Source of the DNA: CALINB01 sp938045325
GTDB lineage: Bacteria; Pseudomonadota; Alphaproteobacteria; Rhodospirillales; CALINB01
Assembly (NCBI GenBank): GCA_038114465.1
Contig: JAYNQW010000014.1
Location: 35,442-99,441 of the forward strand
Direction: 5' to 3'
Length of the DNA: 64,000 nucleotides
Positions 34,478 through 42,689 of this stretch are shown here, piece after piece. Each line of letters starts with the position of its first letter. The first letter of the stretch is position 1. The notes beneath the pieces are model-generated. The model ran no database searches, was not told the DNA's origin, and worked only from the letters and a program-made list of their open reading frames with translations. Made by a program: the position numbers and the translations under genes.

Positions 34478-35866
34478 ATGAAAGAATTTCTCACGAGCCC
34501 TAGCAGAGTCATTGCAGCCCTCGCTGTGCTCGCCTCAACCATCGTGCTGCTGATACCGACTCCGGCTGGTCTCGATCCAAAGCTCGTTAAAGCAGGCGCT
34601 GTGTTATTCGCCGCCGTGGCCGTATATGCATCCCATGCCCTGCCTGATCATTTTACGTCTTTAAGTTTTATGCTCATGGCCGTGCTGCTCGGTGTTGCAC
34701 CAGCGAATGTGGCCTTTTCCGGTTTTATGACCAGCGCTGTGTGGATGTTATTCGGTGGGTTGTTTATCGGCCTCGCCATCCAGCACACGGGCCTCACCGA
34801 CCGTTTCGGTAAAATCGGCACCCGGCTTGGTCATCTGACCTACACCAAGGTTCTGCTGATCATTGTCTTCGCTTCATTGACGCTCGGCTTTTTTATGCCG
34901 GCTTCGATCAGCCGGGTCATCATCCTCGTTCCGATCGCATTTGCCATCGCCGCCGCGCTCGGTTTCGGCGAAGGCCGCCCCGGGCGCACGGGCATCGCCA
35001 TGGCCGCCGGCATGGGCACGTTCATTCCCGGTTCCGGCATTCTGCCGGCAAACCTACCAAACGTTGTGATGTCCGGGGCCAGTGAAGCGATTTACAAACT
35101 CCCGTTTACCTATGGTGAATTTCTCCTTTGGCATTTTCCGGTCACGGGTTTTCTCAAGGCGATTATCCTCGTTTGGGTCATCAAATGGATGTATCCGGAT
35201 GAAATCGACAATAAATCCTCCCCGTCAAAGGTCGAGCCCATCACATCTAATCAGCAAATGCTGCAATTTATTTTGGCCGCGACGATGTGCCTTTGGGCAA
35301 CGGACTTTCTCCATCGCATTGCGCCGGGACACATCTCATTGCTGGCCAGCCTTGTGATCATGATGCCGCTATTGAAACTTGTTCCGGATGATGCTCTGCA
35401 AAAACACATCAATCTCACATCGTTTTTCTACGTTGCCGGCATTTTAAGTGTTGGCGCCGTGGTTCAGCACGTCGGCTTCGGTTCAACCATCGCTGCTTTC
35501 CTGATCGATGTCACCAATCCGCAACCTGGTGAAACATTTACAAATTTCGTTACCCTTTCGATGATGTCGATGATCCTTTGCGTATTTACGACGGCTCCTG
35601 GTGCACCCGTCGTTCTCGCACCGATGGCACAGGATCTGGCGCAAGCCGTTGGCATGTCACTGTTTACCGTGATCAACACCATGACCCACGGGTTTGCGAC
35701 TATTTTGTTCCCCTACATTGGTCCGCCGTTCGTGATAGCGATTGCGATTACGAATACACCGGTTCGCGAGGGCTTGAAATTGTGCTTCGTGATGGCTGCA
35801 ATCTCGATCATCTTACTCATGCCACTGACCTATATCTGGTGGCAGTGGCTGGGTCTCTTTGGCTGA
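34478..35866 (+). CDS. SLC13/DASS-like anion permease, copy 2
   Basis: A 462-residue paralogue of the preceding gene, beginning at the very next base after its stop codon. Shared blocks include SISR(I/V)xILVPIA, EGRPGRxGIA and YGEFLLWHFPVTGF, the same in both proteins, so the pair arose by tandem duplication. About half of the residues look identical by eye. It could work alone, as a second carrier of different affinity, or as partner of a heterodimer, since members of this superfamily are dimers; this is inference. No terminator is obvious directly after it. Confidence 0.78.
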   Translation: MKEFLTSPSRVIAALAVLASTIVLLIPTPAGLDPKLVKAGAVLFAAVAVYASHALPDHFTSLSFMLMAVLLGVAPANVAFSGFMTSAVWMLFGGLFIGLAIQHTGLTDRFGKIGTRLGHLTYTKVLLIIVFASLTLGFFMPASISRVIILVPIAFAIAAALGFGEGRPGRTGIAMAAGMGTFIPGSGILPANLPNVVMSGASEAIYKLPFTYGEFLLWHFPVTGFLKAIILVWVIKWMYPDEIDNKSSPSKVEPITSNQQMLQFILAATMCLWATDFLHRIAPGHISLLASLVIMMPLLKLVPDDALQKHINLTSFFYVAGILSVGAVVQHVGFGSTIAAFLIDVTNPQPGETFTNFVTLSMMSMILCVFTTAPGAPVVLAPMAQDLAQAVGMSLFTVINTMTHGFATILFPYIGPPFVIAIAITNTPVREGLKLCFVMAAISIILLMPLTYIWWQWLGLFG

Positions 35867-35920
35867 TGCCTGCACCGGCACCCATTTAGAGACGCCCCTA
35901 GCTGCCGATTTCCGCCTCAA

Positions 35921-35936
35921 TTAATGCTTTATTAAC
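35921..35936 (+). promoter_or_regulatory. CtrA-type box TTAA-N7-TTAAC
   Basis: A perfect match to the full CtrA consensus (TTAATGCTTTATTAAC), 131 bases upstream of the first DUF1127-like gene. CtrA is the alphaproteobacterial cell-cycle and motility regulator. One site only, so functional use is unproven. Confidence 0.45.
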
Positions 35937-36066
35937 ATAGAATTCCGCTTGCCATGCGCACAGTGCAATGCTGCTGCGCAATAAAACGTCTGGTGCGGGG
36001 GCGGAATAAGATTAATTAACCGGCAAGACACAATGTCCTAAAAACAAAAGCAAAGGATAAAAGACC

Positions 36067-36282
36067 ATGGAAAATGTTTTACATCGTTCTCATCGAATTG
36101 AAGCGGGCTTTCCCTTCACTTCTCTTTGGCATGGAATTGCGCGGTTTTTTAAAGTCATCAACAACGCCATCGCCGTTCGGAACGAATACACACGGCTTTA
36201 TGCCTACAGCGATGCCGAGTTGAACAAAAAAGGCTTCGGCCGTGAAGAAATTGCGCAGTATATCGCTCGTAAATACTTCTAA
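36067..36282 (+). CDS. DUF1127-like small protein, copy 1
   Basis: A 71-residue basic protein. The C-terminal half (NEYTRLYAYSDAELNKKGFG, then REEIAQYIARKYF) matches the pattern of the DUF1127 small proteins common in alphaproteobacteria, some of which act in RNA turnover or phosphate and nitrogen responses. An AAAGGATAAAAG ribosome site precedes the ATG. A CtrA-type box lies upstream and a strong terminator 78 bases downstream. A paralogue follows at 36528. Confidence 0.75.
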   Translation: MENVLHRSHRIEAGFPFTSLWHGIARFFKVINNAIAVRNEYTRLYAYSDAELNKKGFGREEIAQYIARKYF

Positions 36283-36359
36283 ATCAAAGCCCTAAACGGT
36301 TATCCCCAAATGGTGTCTTAAGATTAAAAAAATACCGCTAAGGGATTTTACGACAAAAA

Positions 36360-36383
36360 AAGCGCCGGAATCATCCGGCGCTT
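36360..36383 (+). terminator. rho-independent terminator after DUF1127-like copy 1
   Basis: AGCGCCGGA and TCCGGCGCT pair perfectly around a four-base loop ATCA, flanked by an A-run on the left and TTTTTT on the right, so it can work in both directions. Confidence 0.9.
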
Positions 36384-36527
36384 TTTTGTTAACCGGGTGA
36401 TGGACAAATGAAAATTTGAATGAGCCTTGCATTGCTGCATTGCAGCAAACGCATTCAACCAACACCTATATTGTAACAGTGAAACGATAGTTTTCTCTTC
36501 ACCTTTAACCCCTATCCACGGAGAAAT

Positions 36528-36755
36528 ATGATGACAATGACAGCTCAAGAACAAGCCTATGTCGCTCCCATCTCCAGCGGGTTCCGGCCTTTGAAAGCAA
36601 TCAAAACATTTTTTCAAATTTTCGGTAAATCCGTCTCCGCATCTAATGAATACACGTACCTGTCGAAAATGTCCGAACAGGAACTCGCAAAACGCGGCCT
36701 TAAAAGAGAAACCATCCCCGAATACGTCATTTCGTTGTATTTCAGCGAAGTTTAA
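36528..36755 (+). CDS. DUF1127-like small protein, copy 2
   Basis: A 75-residue protein with the same C-terminal pattern as copy 1 (NEYTYLSKMSEQELAKRGLK, then RETIPEYVISLYF). Seven bases upstream of the ATG is GGAG. It has its own leader (145 bases after the preceding terminator), so it is probably a separate transcription unit. Shared consensus: NEYTxL-x4-S-x2-EL-x-K-x-G-x2-RE-x-I-x2-Y-x4-YF. Function is unknown. Confidence 0.72.
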   Translation: MMTMTAQEQAYVAPISSGFRPLKAIKTFFQIFGKSVSASNEYTYLSKMSEQELAKRGLKRETIPEYVISLYFSEV

Positions 36756-36760
36756 GCGCA

Positions 36761-36800
36761 AAAACATAATCCCGAGGAGAGGCTCTCGGGATTATGTTTT
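36761..36800 (+). terminator. bidirectional terminator between convergent genes
   Basis: AAAACATAATCCCGAG pairs with CTCGGGATTATGTTTT over 16 bp with an eight-base loop. It lies between DUF1127-like copy 2 (plus) and the old yellow enzyme gene (minus) and can serve both. Confidence 0.85.
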
Positions 36801-36816
36801 AAGGTTGTCGTCAATA

Positions 36817-37935
36817 TTAAGTTTCTAACTTCGGTGCGACAGAGGTTACTGCCGGCTTCCAAAGTTTTGCCCCACCCCGTTCGTATTGCACCGGATACGG
36901 GATGTCCGCACCAAGTGCGACGGCGGCGTGAAACGGCCAGCGCGGATTAAATAAGATACCGCGCGCCAAGGCGACCATGTCGACTTTACCCGATGCGACG
37001 GCTTCTTCGGCTTGATGCGCATCCACGATCATGCCGACTGTAGCCGTCGTGATTCCGGATTTCTTTTTGACGACTTCAGCAAATGGCATTTGATAGCCCG
37101 GGATAGCTTTGATCGGTGCTTTCGGATCAACCCCGCCGCCGGAAACCGTAATCAAATCGAAGCCGATGCCTTTCAGTTCACTGGCTAACACGGCCGCATC
37201 ATCCGCCGTCCAGCCACCGTCCACGAAGTCCGAACCATTAACTTTCATGCCAAGGGGTTTTTCGTTGGGCCAAGCGGCGCGCACATCTTGAGAGACCTCG
37301 AGTGCGAGGCGAATGCGATTTTCAAGCGAACCGCCGTATTCATCGTCCCGTTGATTGCTTAAGGGCGACATAAACGAACTGAGAAGATAACCGTGGGCGC
37401 CGTGCAGCTCGAGATAATCAAGGCCTAATCGATCGGCGCGCTTTGCCGTTTCGACAAAATCCTTCCGCAGGTCTTTCAATTCATCTTTGCTCATGACATG
37501 CGGCGTCGGCCAACCGTCAGTCAACGGTAACGGTGACGGTGCTTCGGTTTCCCACGCACCATTTTCTTCGGTCAGAAAACTGCGGCCATCCCATGGCAAC
37601 TCACAGGATGCCTTACGTCCGGCATGACCGATCTGAATACCGATCGGGATATCGCTAACCGAACGGGCAAGCTTCAGGACCTTTGCCATTGCTGCTTCGT
37701 TTTCGTCCGAATACAACCCTGTGCAGCCATGAGTAATCCGGCCTTTAGGGCGGACCGCCGTCGCTTCAATGCAAAACAACCCCGCCCCCGACATCGCCAT
37801 CGATGGCACATGCATCATATGCCAATCGGTCATATTGCCGTTTTCGGCACTGTATTGGCACATCGGCTCGACATAAATCCGGTTGGATAACGTAAGATTG
37901 CCGATCTCAATCGGCGTGAACAGTTTGCTGCTCAT
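36817..37935 (-). CDS. NADH:flavin oxidoreductase (old yellow enzyme, YqjM-like)
   Basis: A 372-residue FMN-dependent TIM-barrel reductase. Seen are LFTPIEIGNLTLSNRIYVEPMC with the YqjM-type cysteine, IQIGHAGRKASCELPW, the substrate-binding pair in DYLELHGAHGYLLSSFMSPL, and the phosphate-binding GMIVDAHQAEEAVASGKVDMV and ALARGILFNPRWPF. It reduces activated C=C bonds, such as enones or 2-enoyl thioesters. It is the last gene of a four-gene minus-strand operon with SDR, hydroxyacyl-CoA dehydrogenase and enoyl-CoA hydratase. Confidence 0.95.
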   Translation of the reverse strand: MSSKLFTPIEIGNLTLSNRIYVEPMCQYSAENGNMTDWHMMHVPSMAMSGAGLFCIEATAVRPKGRITHGCTGLYSDENEAAMAKVLKLARSVSDIPIGIQIGHAGRKASCELPWDGRSFLTEENGAWETEAPSPLPLTDGWPTPHVMSKDELKDLRKDFVETAKRADRLGLDYLELHGAHGYLLSSFMSPLSNQRDDEYGGSLENRIRLALEVSQDVRAAWPNEKPLGMKVNGSDFVDGGWTADDAAVLASELKGIGFDLITVSGGGVDPKAPIKAIPGYQMPFAEVVKKKSGITTATVGMIVDAHQAEEAVASGKVDMVALARGILFNPRWPFHAAVALGADIPYPVQYERGGAKLWKPAVTSVAPKLET

Positions 37936-37953
37936 GATCTATCCTCTATGCGA

Positions 37954-38661
37954 CTATAGGTTTGCCATACCGACGCTTAGCCCGCCGTCGACAAAAATGG
38001 TTTGGCCGGTGCAAAAGGATGCTTCTTCCGACAAAAGAAAATGAATCATCGCGGCGATCTCACGCGGCTCGCCCAAGCGCTTCATCGGCACTTCGGCGGC
38101 AAAGGCATCGAGATCCGGATTGTTGAATTTGAGCATTTCCGTCAGCGTCGGTCCCGGCGCGACGACATTCGCGGTGATGTTATCCAACGCCAGTTCCAAC
38201 GACCAACTCCGGGTCATGCCGAACATGGCGGATTTCGCAGCCCCATAGCTGGTGCGCGTGACACGCCCCAGGGCCGCCCGGCTCGAGATATTGATGATCC
38301 GGCCCCACTTTTGTTTGCGCATATGCGGCAAGCAGGCCTGCACCATCTGCACGGACGCACGCAGGTTGATTTCCATCACCTGATCGAACTGCTCGAGGGT
38401 AACGTCCCAAATCATTTGCGGATTGGCGAGCCCCGCGCAGTGCACAACTTTGTCGACCTTATGATCGGTCGTGATTTGTTTCATCACGGCGGCAAGGTTT
38501 TCACGATCGAGCAAGTCGACTTTGTAAACATCGCCGGGAAAGTCCGGATCATCGTTGCGCGCAAGCGCAATCACATGGTGACCGTCTTCGGCTTCCATAT
38601 CGGCCGTCGCCCGGCCGATGCCTTTGGTCCCGCCGCTGATGAGTGTCGTTCGTTTGGTCAT
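37954..38661 (-). CDS. SDR-family oxidoreductase
   Basis: A 235-residue short-chain dehydrogenase. The coenzyme motif is SGGTKGIGRATADM, the structural motif HCAGLANP replaces the usual NNAG, the catalytic Ser is in INISSRAALG and the YxxxK is SYGAAKSAMFG. The C-terminus has the usual FCTGQTIFVDGG. It resembles 3-oxoacyl reductases (FabG-like) of CoA or ACP substrates. It lies between the OYE and the hydroxyacyl-CoA dehydrogenase, 7 bases after the latter. Confidence 0.92.
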   Translation of the reverse strand: MTKRTTLISGGTKGIGRATADMEAEDGHHVIALARNDDPDFPGDVYKVDLLDRENLAAVMKQITTDHKVDKVVHCAGLANPQMIWDVTLEQFDQVMEINLRASVQMVQACLPHMRKQKWGRIINISSRAALGRVTRTSYGAAKSAMFGMTRSWSLELALDNITANVVAPGPTLTEMLKFNNPDLDAFAAEVPMKRLGEPREIAAMIHFLLSEEASFCTGQTIFVDGGLSVGMANL

Positions 38662-38668
38662 AGAGTTC

Positions 38669-40192
38669 CTACCCTTCCGATGTCAGCAAGGAAACGCCGA
38701 GTATGGCGCGGCGAATGAGCCACGGGCTCGGGCGGTACCGGGGATCGCCATAAAAGTCATAAAGTTCGCGCAAAATCGCGAGGATGGTATCGGCACCTAG
38801 CTCATCGCCAAACTCGAGCGGTCCTTTAGGATAGTTCAGCCCTAACTTGACCGCCGTATCGATATCGTTCGGGGTCGCGACCCGTTGCTGGGCGATATTG
38901 CACGAAACGTTCACGATCAGCGCAATAATCCGCTGCGTGATAAATCCGGGGCTGTCGTGAATAACCGTCACCGGGTTTTCGTCACCGGCCAGCAACCCAT
39001 GAACCGCATCGCGGTGTTTCGCGTCCGTCACCGGGGTCGTCATGATCGTGCGCCGGCCTTCACCATTAAAGAGCATATCGACGGCAACCGTGCGCTTGGG
39101 ATCGAGTTTTTCTGCAACCGCGGCGGTTGACGCATCCATGCCGATGGGCGCGACGACACAAACCGAGTCCTTGCCCGGTGTTTTGTCGCTATCGATATCC
39201 GCACCCGCGTCTTTAAGAATTTTACTGAGTGTTTTGTGCCCCGCTTTGTTGGCTTTGCTGATCCAAACTTTCGTTTTGCCCGCCTTGGGTGCCGCGGCTT
39301 CTTCAGGCACGACCGGCTTGCCGTCTTCGTAAGCATAAAACCCAGCGCCCGTCTTGCGGCCGTGAACGCCGCCGTCCTTGCGTTGCTGGCCGATCACCGA
39401 GGGCTTGTACATCGGTTCTTCGTAGTATTGGTGATAGATCTCTTCCATCACCGAGTGCGCGATATCGATACCGACGAGATCTAGCAATTCAAACGGACCC
39501 ATCCGGAAACCGGCGGCTTCCTTCATAACCCGGTCAACATCGACATGCTCGCAAATGCCTTCACCGATGATACGCAGAGATTCAGGCCCATATGCGCGGC
39601 CCGCGTGATTGACGAGGAAGCCCGGCGTATCCTGGCAGGCGACCGTGTGTTTACCCATGCGCGTGCCGATCACCATCAGGGCATCGACGACGGATTGATC
39701 CGTGCGCAGGCCACCGATCACTTCGACAAGCTTCATCAGCGGCGGTGGGTTAAAAAAGTGCAATCCGGCAACACGTTCGGGGTTTTCCGTGCCGGCCGCA
39801 ATCGATGTTACTGACAGAGACGACGTATTCGTCGCCAAAATGCCGTCCTTGGCGACGATGTTATCCAACTCGGCGAAGACTTTCTTTTTAATATCCAAGT
39901 CTTCGATGATCGCCTCGACCACCACATGACAGTCCTTGAAGCCATCCAGTCCATTGACGATTTCAATGCGGTCCGTTGCCGCTTTAGCGTCTTCCGCACT
40001 CATGCGGCCCTTCTCGGCGGCGCGATTGAGCATGCCGCCGATAAACTCGGCGGCTTTGTTCAGTTGTTCGGTGTTGGTGTCGAAGAATTTGACCGACATT
40101 CCGGCGACGGCTGAAACCTGAGCGATACCCCGCCCCATGGTTCCCGCACCCAGAACGCCGATGGTGAGATCGGAGCGTTGCGGATCGAGCAT
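38669..40192 (-). CDS. 3-hydroxyacyl-CoA dehydrogenase (PaaH/PaaC type)
   Basis: A 507-residue NAD-dependent dehydrogenase of the long, two-module type seen in phenylacetate catabolism. The Rossmann motif is VLGAGTMGRGIAQVSAVAG, the catalytic region GLHFFNPPPLMKLVEVIGG with the active-site His, and DTPGFLVNHAGRAYGPESL. The C-terminal 3HCDH module is repeated (DSPGFITQRIIALIVNVSCN and GLNYPKGPLEFGDELG). It ends 7 bases before the SDR and follows the enoyl-CoA hydratase by 6 bases. Paa-specific hydroxylase genes are not present, so another aromatic or branched acid pathway is equally likely. Confidence 0.93.
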   Translation of the reverse strand: MLDPQRSDLTIGVLGAGTMGRGIAQVSAVAGMSVKFFDTNTEQLNKAAEFIGGMLNRAAEKGRMSAEDAKAATDRIEIVNGLDGFKDCHVVVEAIIEDLDIKKKVFAELDNIVAKDGILATNTSSLSVTSIAAGTENPERVAGLHFFNPPPLMKLVEVIGGLRTDQSVVDALMVIGTRMGKHTVACQDTPGFLVNHAGRAYGPESLRIIGEGICEHVDVDRVMKEAAGFRMGPFELLDLVGIDIAHSVMEEIYHQYYEEPMYKPSVIGQQRKDGGVHGRKTGAGFYAYEDGKPVVPEEAAAPKAGKTKVWISKANKAGHKTLSKILKDAGADIDSDKTPGKDSVCVVAPIGMDASTAAVAEKLDPKRTVAVDMLFNGEGRRTIMTTPVTDAKHRDAVHGLLAGDENPVTVIHDSPGFITQRIIALIVNVSCNIAQQRVATPNDIDTAVKLGLNYPKGPLEFGDELGADTILAILRELYDFYGDPRYRPSPWLIRRAILGVSLLTSEG

Positions 40193-40198
40193 CTCTTT

Positions 40199-40969
40199 TT
40201 ACTTTCCTTTATATGTTGGTTTTCGTTTCTCGATGAAGGCTTTGACACCTTCTTGCTTGTCTTCGGTTGCAAAGAGGAAATAGAGCGATTTCCGTTCGAG
40301 CTTGAGACCGGCATCGAGCGGCCCGTCGAGCCCCGTCAGCACGGTTTCCTTGATCATGCGCATGGAGAGCGGCGGCATCTTGGCGATTTTACCGGCAAGC
40401 TCGAGCGCGCGCGGCAGCACTTCATCATCCGGCATCACTTCACTGGCAAGACCGATGTTGGAGGCTTCCTGGCCGGAAATAAACCAGGCCGTCAGCATCA
40501 TCTTCATCGCTTTGAATTTCCCGACCGCGCGCGGCAGCCGCTGCGTACCCCCGCCGCCCGGCAAAATGCCGATGCGCGCTTCCGGCAGACCCATCTGCGC
40601 GCCTTCGCCGGCGATGATGATATCCGCCGTCATCGCGAGCTCGAGGCCGCCGCCCAGGGCATAGCCGTTGATTGCCGCGATCACCGGCTTCGGAAACTTG
40701 GTCAGTATGTTGTAGTAGGTTTCGTTTTTGCGCATGAACGCATCGACCGGCGTCGCGTTTTCCATTTCCTTGATATCGGCGCCGGCGGCGAAGGCGTTTT
40801 CATCACCGGTCAAGACCACGCAGAGCACGGACGGATCGTCGGCCAGGCGGGTGTATTCTTCCATGAGGCGCGATTTGACCTCGGCATTGATGGCGTTGCG
40901 GGCTTCCGGGCGGTTAATCCGCAGGAGAACGACGCCCTTTTCGGGCTCTTCGACGAGTAAAACGGACAT
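40199..40969 (-). CDS. enoyl-CoA hydratase/isomerase family protein
   Basis: A 256-residue crotonase-fold enzyme. The oxyanion-hole segments are AAGADIKEM and YALGGGLELAM; the two catalytic acids fall in GLPEARIGILPGGGGTQRLP (the first E in PEAxIG, the pattern of true hydratases). It is the first gene of the minus-strand operon, divergent from the acyl-CoA dehydrogenase gene across 124 bases. Confidence 0.95.
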   Translation of the reverse strand: MSVLLVEEPEKGVVLLRINRPEARNAINAEVKSRLMEEYTRLADDPSVLCVVLTGDENAFAAGADIKEMENATPVDAFMRKNETYYNILTKFPKPVIAAINGYALGGGLELAMTADIIIAGEGAQMGLPEARIGILPGGGGTQRLPRAVGKFKAMKMMLTAWFISGQEASNIGLASEVMPDDEVLPRALELAGKIAKMPPLSMRMIKETVLTGLDGPLDAGLKLERKSLYFLFATEDKQEGVKAFIEKRKPTYKGK

Positions 40970-41093
40970 GATTTTATATTCTTGGTTTAAAGGGTGAACC
41001 GAAGGTTTAATGTGCGGTTGATATTAGTGGCGGGTCTATTGTATTGCAACGTCACCACGCATCATCTCCACACAACTGCGATAAACCAAAATT

Positions 41094-42260
41094 ATGGCTC
41101 TCGATCAAGAAACTCTCGATCAACTCATCGACACGGTTCAGCGGTTCGTCCAAGAACGCCTCATCCCGAATGAACGAAAAGTCGAGGAACTGAACGACAT
41201 TCCGCCCGATATCATGCAGGAGATGAAGGATCTTGGACTATTCGGCCTCACGATCCCCGAGGAATTCGGCGGCATGGGCCTCGGCATGGAAGAAGAAGTC
41301 CGGGTTATTAACGAAATCGGCCGAGCGCACGGCTCGTTCCGTTCCGCTTTTGCCACCACCATAGGTATCGGCTCGCAAGGAATTGTCATCGACGGCACGG
41401 ACGAGCAAAAACAAAAATATCTGCCCCGCATGGCGACCGGCGAATGCATCGGTTCGTTTGCGTTGACCGAACCGGACTCCGGATCGGACGCGGCCTCGCT
41501 CCGCACCCATGCCAAAAAAGACGGCGACGATTACATCATCAATGGCTCCAAACGCTATATTACCAATGCCACACGAGCGGGCGTGTTTACCGTCATGGTG
41601 CGCTCCAACCCGGACGAAAAGGGTGCCGCCGGCATCACAGCATTTCTGGTCGAGGCCGGCACCAAAGGTCTTTCTATTGCTAAACCGGACGAAAAACTTG
41701 GCCATCACGGCACGCTCACGAGTGATGTGAACTTCGATGACGTGCGCGTGCATAAATCCGCCATCGTCGGTGGCGAGGAAGGCATGGGCTTTAAAACCGC
41801 GATGAAGGTTCTGGATCGCGGACGGTTGCATATCGCCGCCGGGTCCTGCGGGGCAGCCAACAGGCTGATCGATGAATGTCTGAATTACGCCATCGACCGC
41901 AAACAGTTCGGTCAACCCATTGCCGATTTCCAGCTGGTTCAAGGCATGCTCGCGGATTCAAAAACCGAGTTGTACGCCGCCTGGTGCATGGTACTCGATG
42001 CCGCTCAACGACGCGATAAAGGCGAGCGCATCACGGTTGAAGCGTCGTGCGCAAAATACTACGCGACTGAAATGGTCGGACGGGTCGCTGACCGCGCCGT
42101 GCAGATTTTCGGCGGTGCCGGTTACATCACCGATTATCCCATCGAACGATTTTATCGCGATGTTCGCCTCTATCGCCTTTACGAAGGCACCTCACAAATC
42201 CAACAGCTCATCATCGCGCGCGACATGATCAAAAAAGCCCGCGAAAAAGCAGGCATGTAA
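41094..42260 (+). CDS. acyl-CoA dehydrogenase
   Basis: A 388-residue FAD flavoprotein. Visible are GLTIPEEFGGMGLGM, the FAD-binding GSFALTEPDSGSDAASLRT, KRYITNATRAGVF, and the C-terminal catalytic-base region YITDYPIERFYRDVRLYRLYEGTS-type sequence. It oxidises an acyl-CoA at C2-C3. It is followed at 23 bases by the DUF35 gene and then a thiolase, forming a plus-strand operon complementary to the divergent hydratase-dehydrogenase operon. Confidence 0.96.
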   Translation: MALDQETLDQLIDTVQRFVQERLIPNERKVEELNDIPPDIMQEMKDLGLFGLTIPEEFGGMGLGMEEEVRVINEIGRAHGSFRSAFATTIGIGSQGIVIDGTDEQKQKYLPRMATGECIGSFALTEPDSGSDAASLRTHAKKDGDDYIINGSKRYITNATRAGVFTVMVRSNPDEKGAAGITAFLVEAGTKGLSIAKPDEKLGHHGTLTSDVNFDDVRVHKSAIVGGEEGMGFKTAMKVLDRGRLHIAAGSCGAANRLIDECLNYAIDRKQFGQPIADFQLVQGMLADSKTELYAAWCMVLDAAQRRDKGERITVEASCAKYYATEMVGRVADRAVQIFGGAGYITDYPIERFYRDVRLYRLYEGTSQIQQLIIARDMIKKAREKAGM

Positions 42261-42283
42261 GCAAAGGAAACACGGAGAGAAAC

Positions 42284-42679
42284 ATGGCAGAGAAAAAAGC
42301 ACCACCGCCGCCAGAAAATCCGGGGCCGGAATATCTTTATCAGGAAGGCTTGAAGAACGGGAAGTTCCTCATCCAGCAATGCGATGATTGTGGCACGCAT
42401 ATTTTTTACGCCCGCCTGCTCTGCCCGTCCTGCGGCTCGGACAAGGTCAGCCAAATTGAAGCCTCCGGCGGCGGCACGGTCTATTCGACCAGCGTCGTAC
42501 GTCAGCGCCCGGAACGCGGCGGCGACTATAACTTGGCACTCATCGATCTCGACGAAGGCCCGCGAATGATGAGCCGGGTCGACGGCATGGAACCGGCTGA
42601 AGTCGCCATCGGGATGAAAGTTAAAGCCAAAATCGACGACAGCGGTGACGAGCCCCTCGTCATCTTCGAAAAAGCGTAA
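42284..42679 (+). CDS. DUF35-type OB-fold/zinc-ribbon protein
   Basis: A 131-residue protein with a rubredoxin-like zinc ribbon (CDDCGTHIFYARLLCPSCG, two CxxC pairs) followed by an OB-fold (GTVYSTSVVRQRPERGGDY). Such proteins are encoded next to thiolases and HMG-CoA synthases and form complexes with them as acyl-CoA-binding partners. It overlaps nothing and the next gene starts 11 bases after it. The 12-residue Pro-rich start (KKAPPPPENPGPE) is typical of this group. Confidence 0.92.
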   Translation: MAEKKAPPPPENPGPEYLYQEGLKNGKFLIQQCDDCGTHIFYARLLCPSCGSDKVSQIEASGGGTVYSTSVVRQRPERGGDYNLALIDLDEGPRMMSRVDGMEPAEVAIGMKVKAKIDDSGDEPLVIFEKA

Positions 42680-42689
42680 GGAGGAGAAC

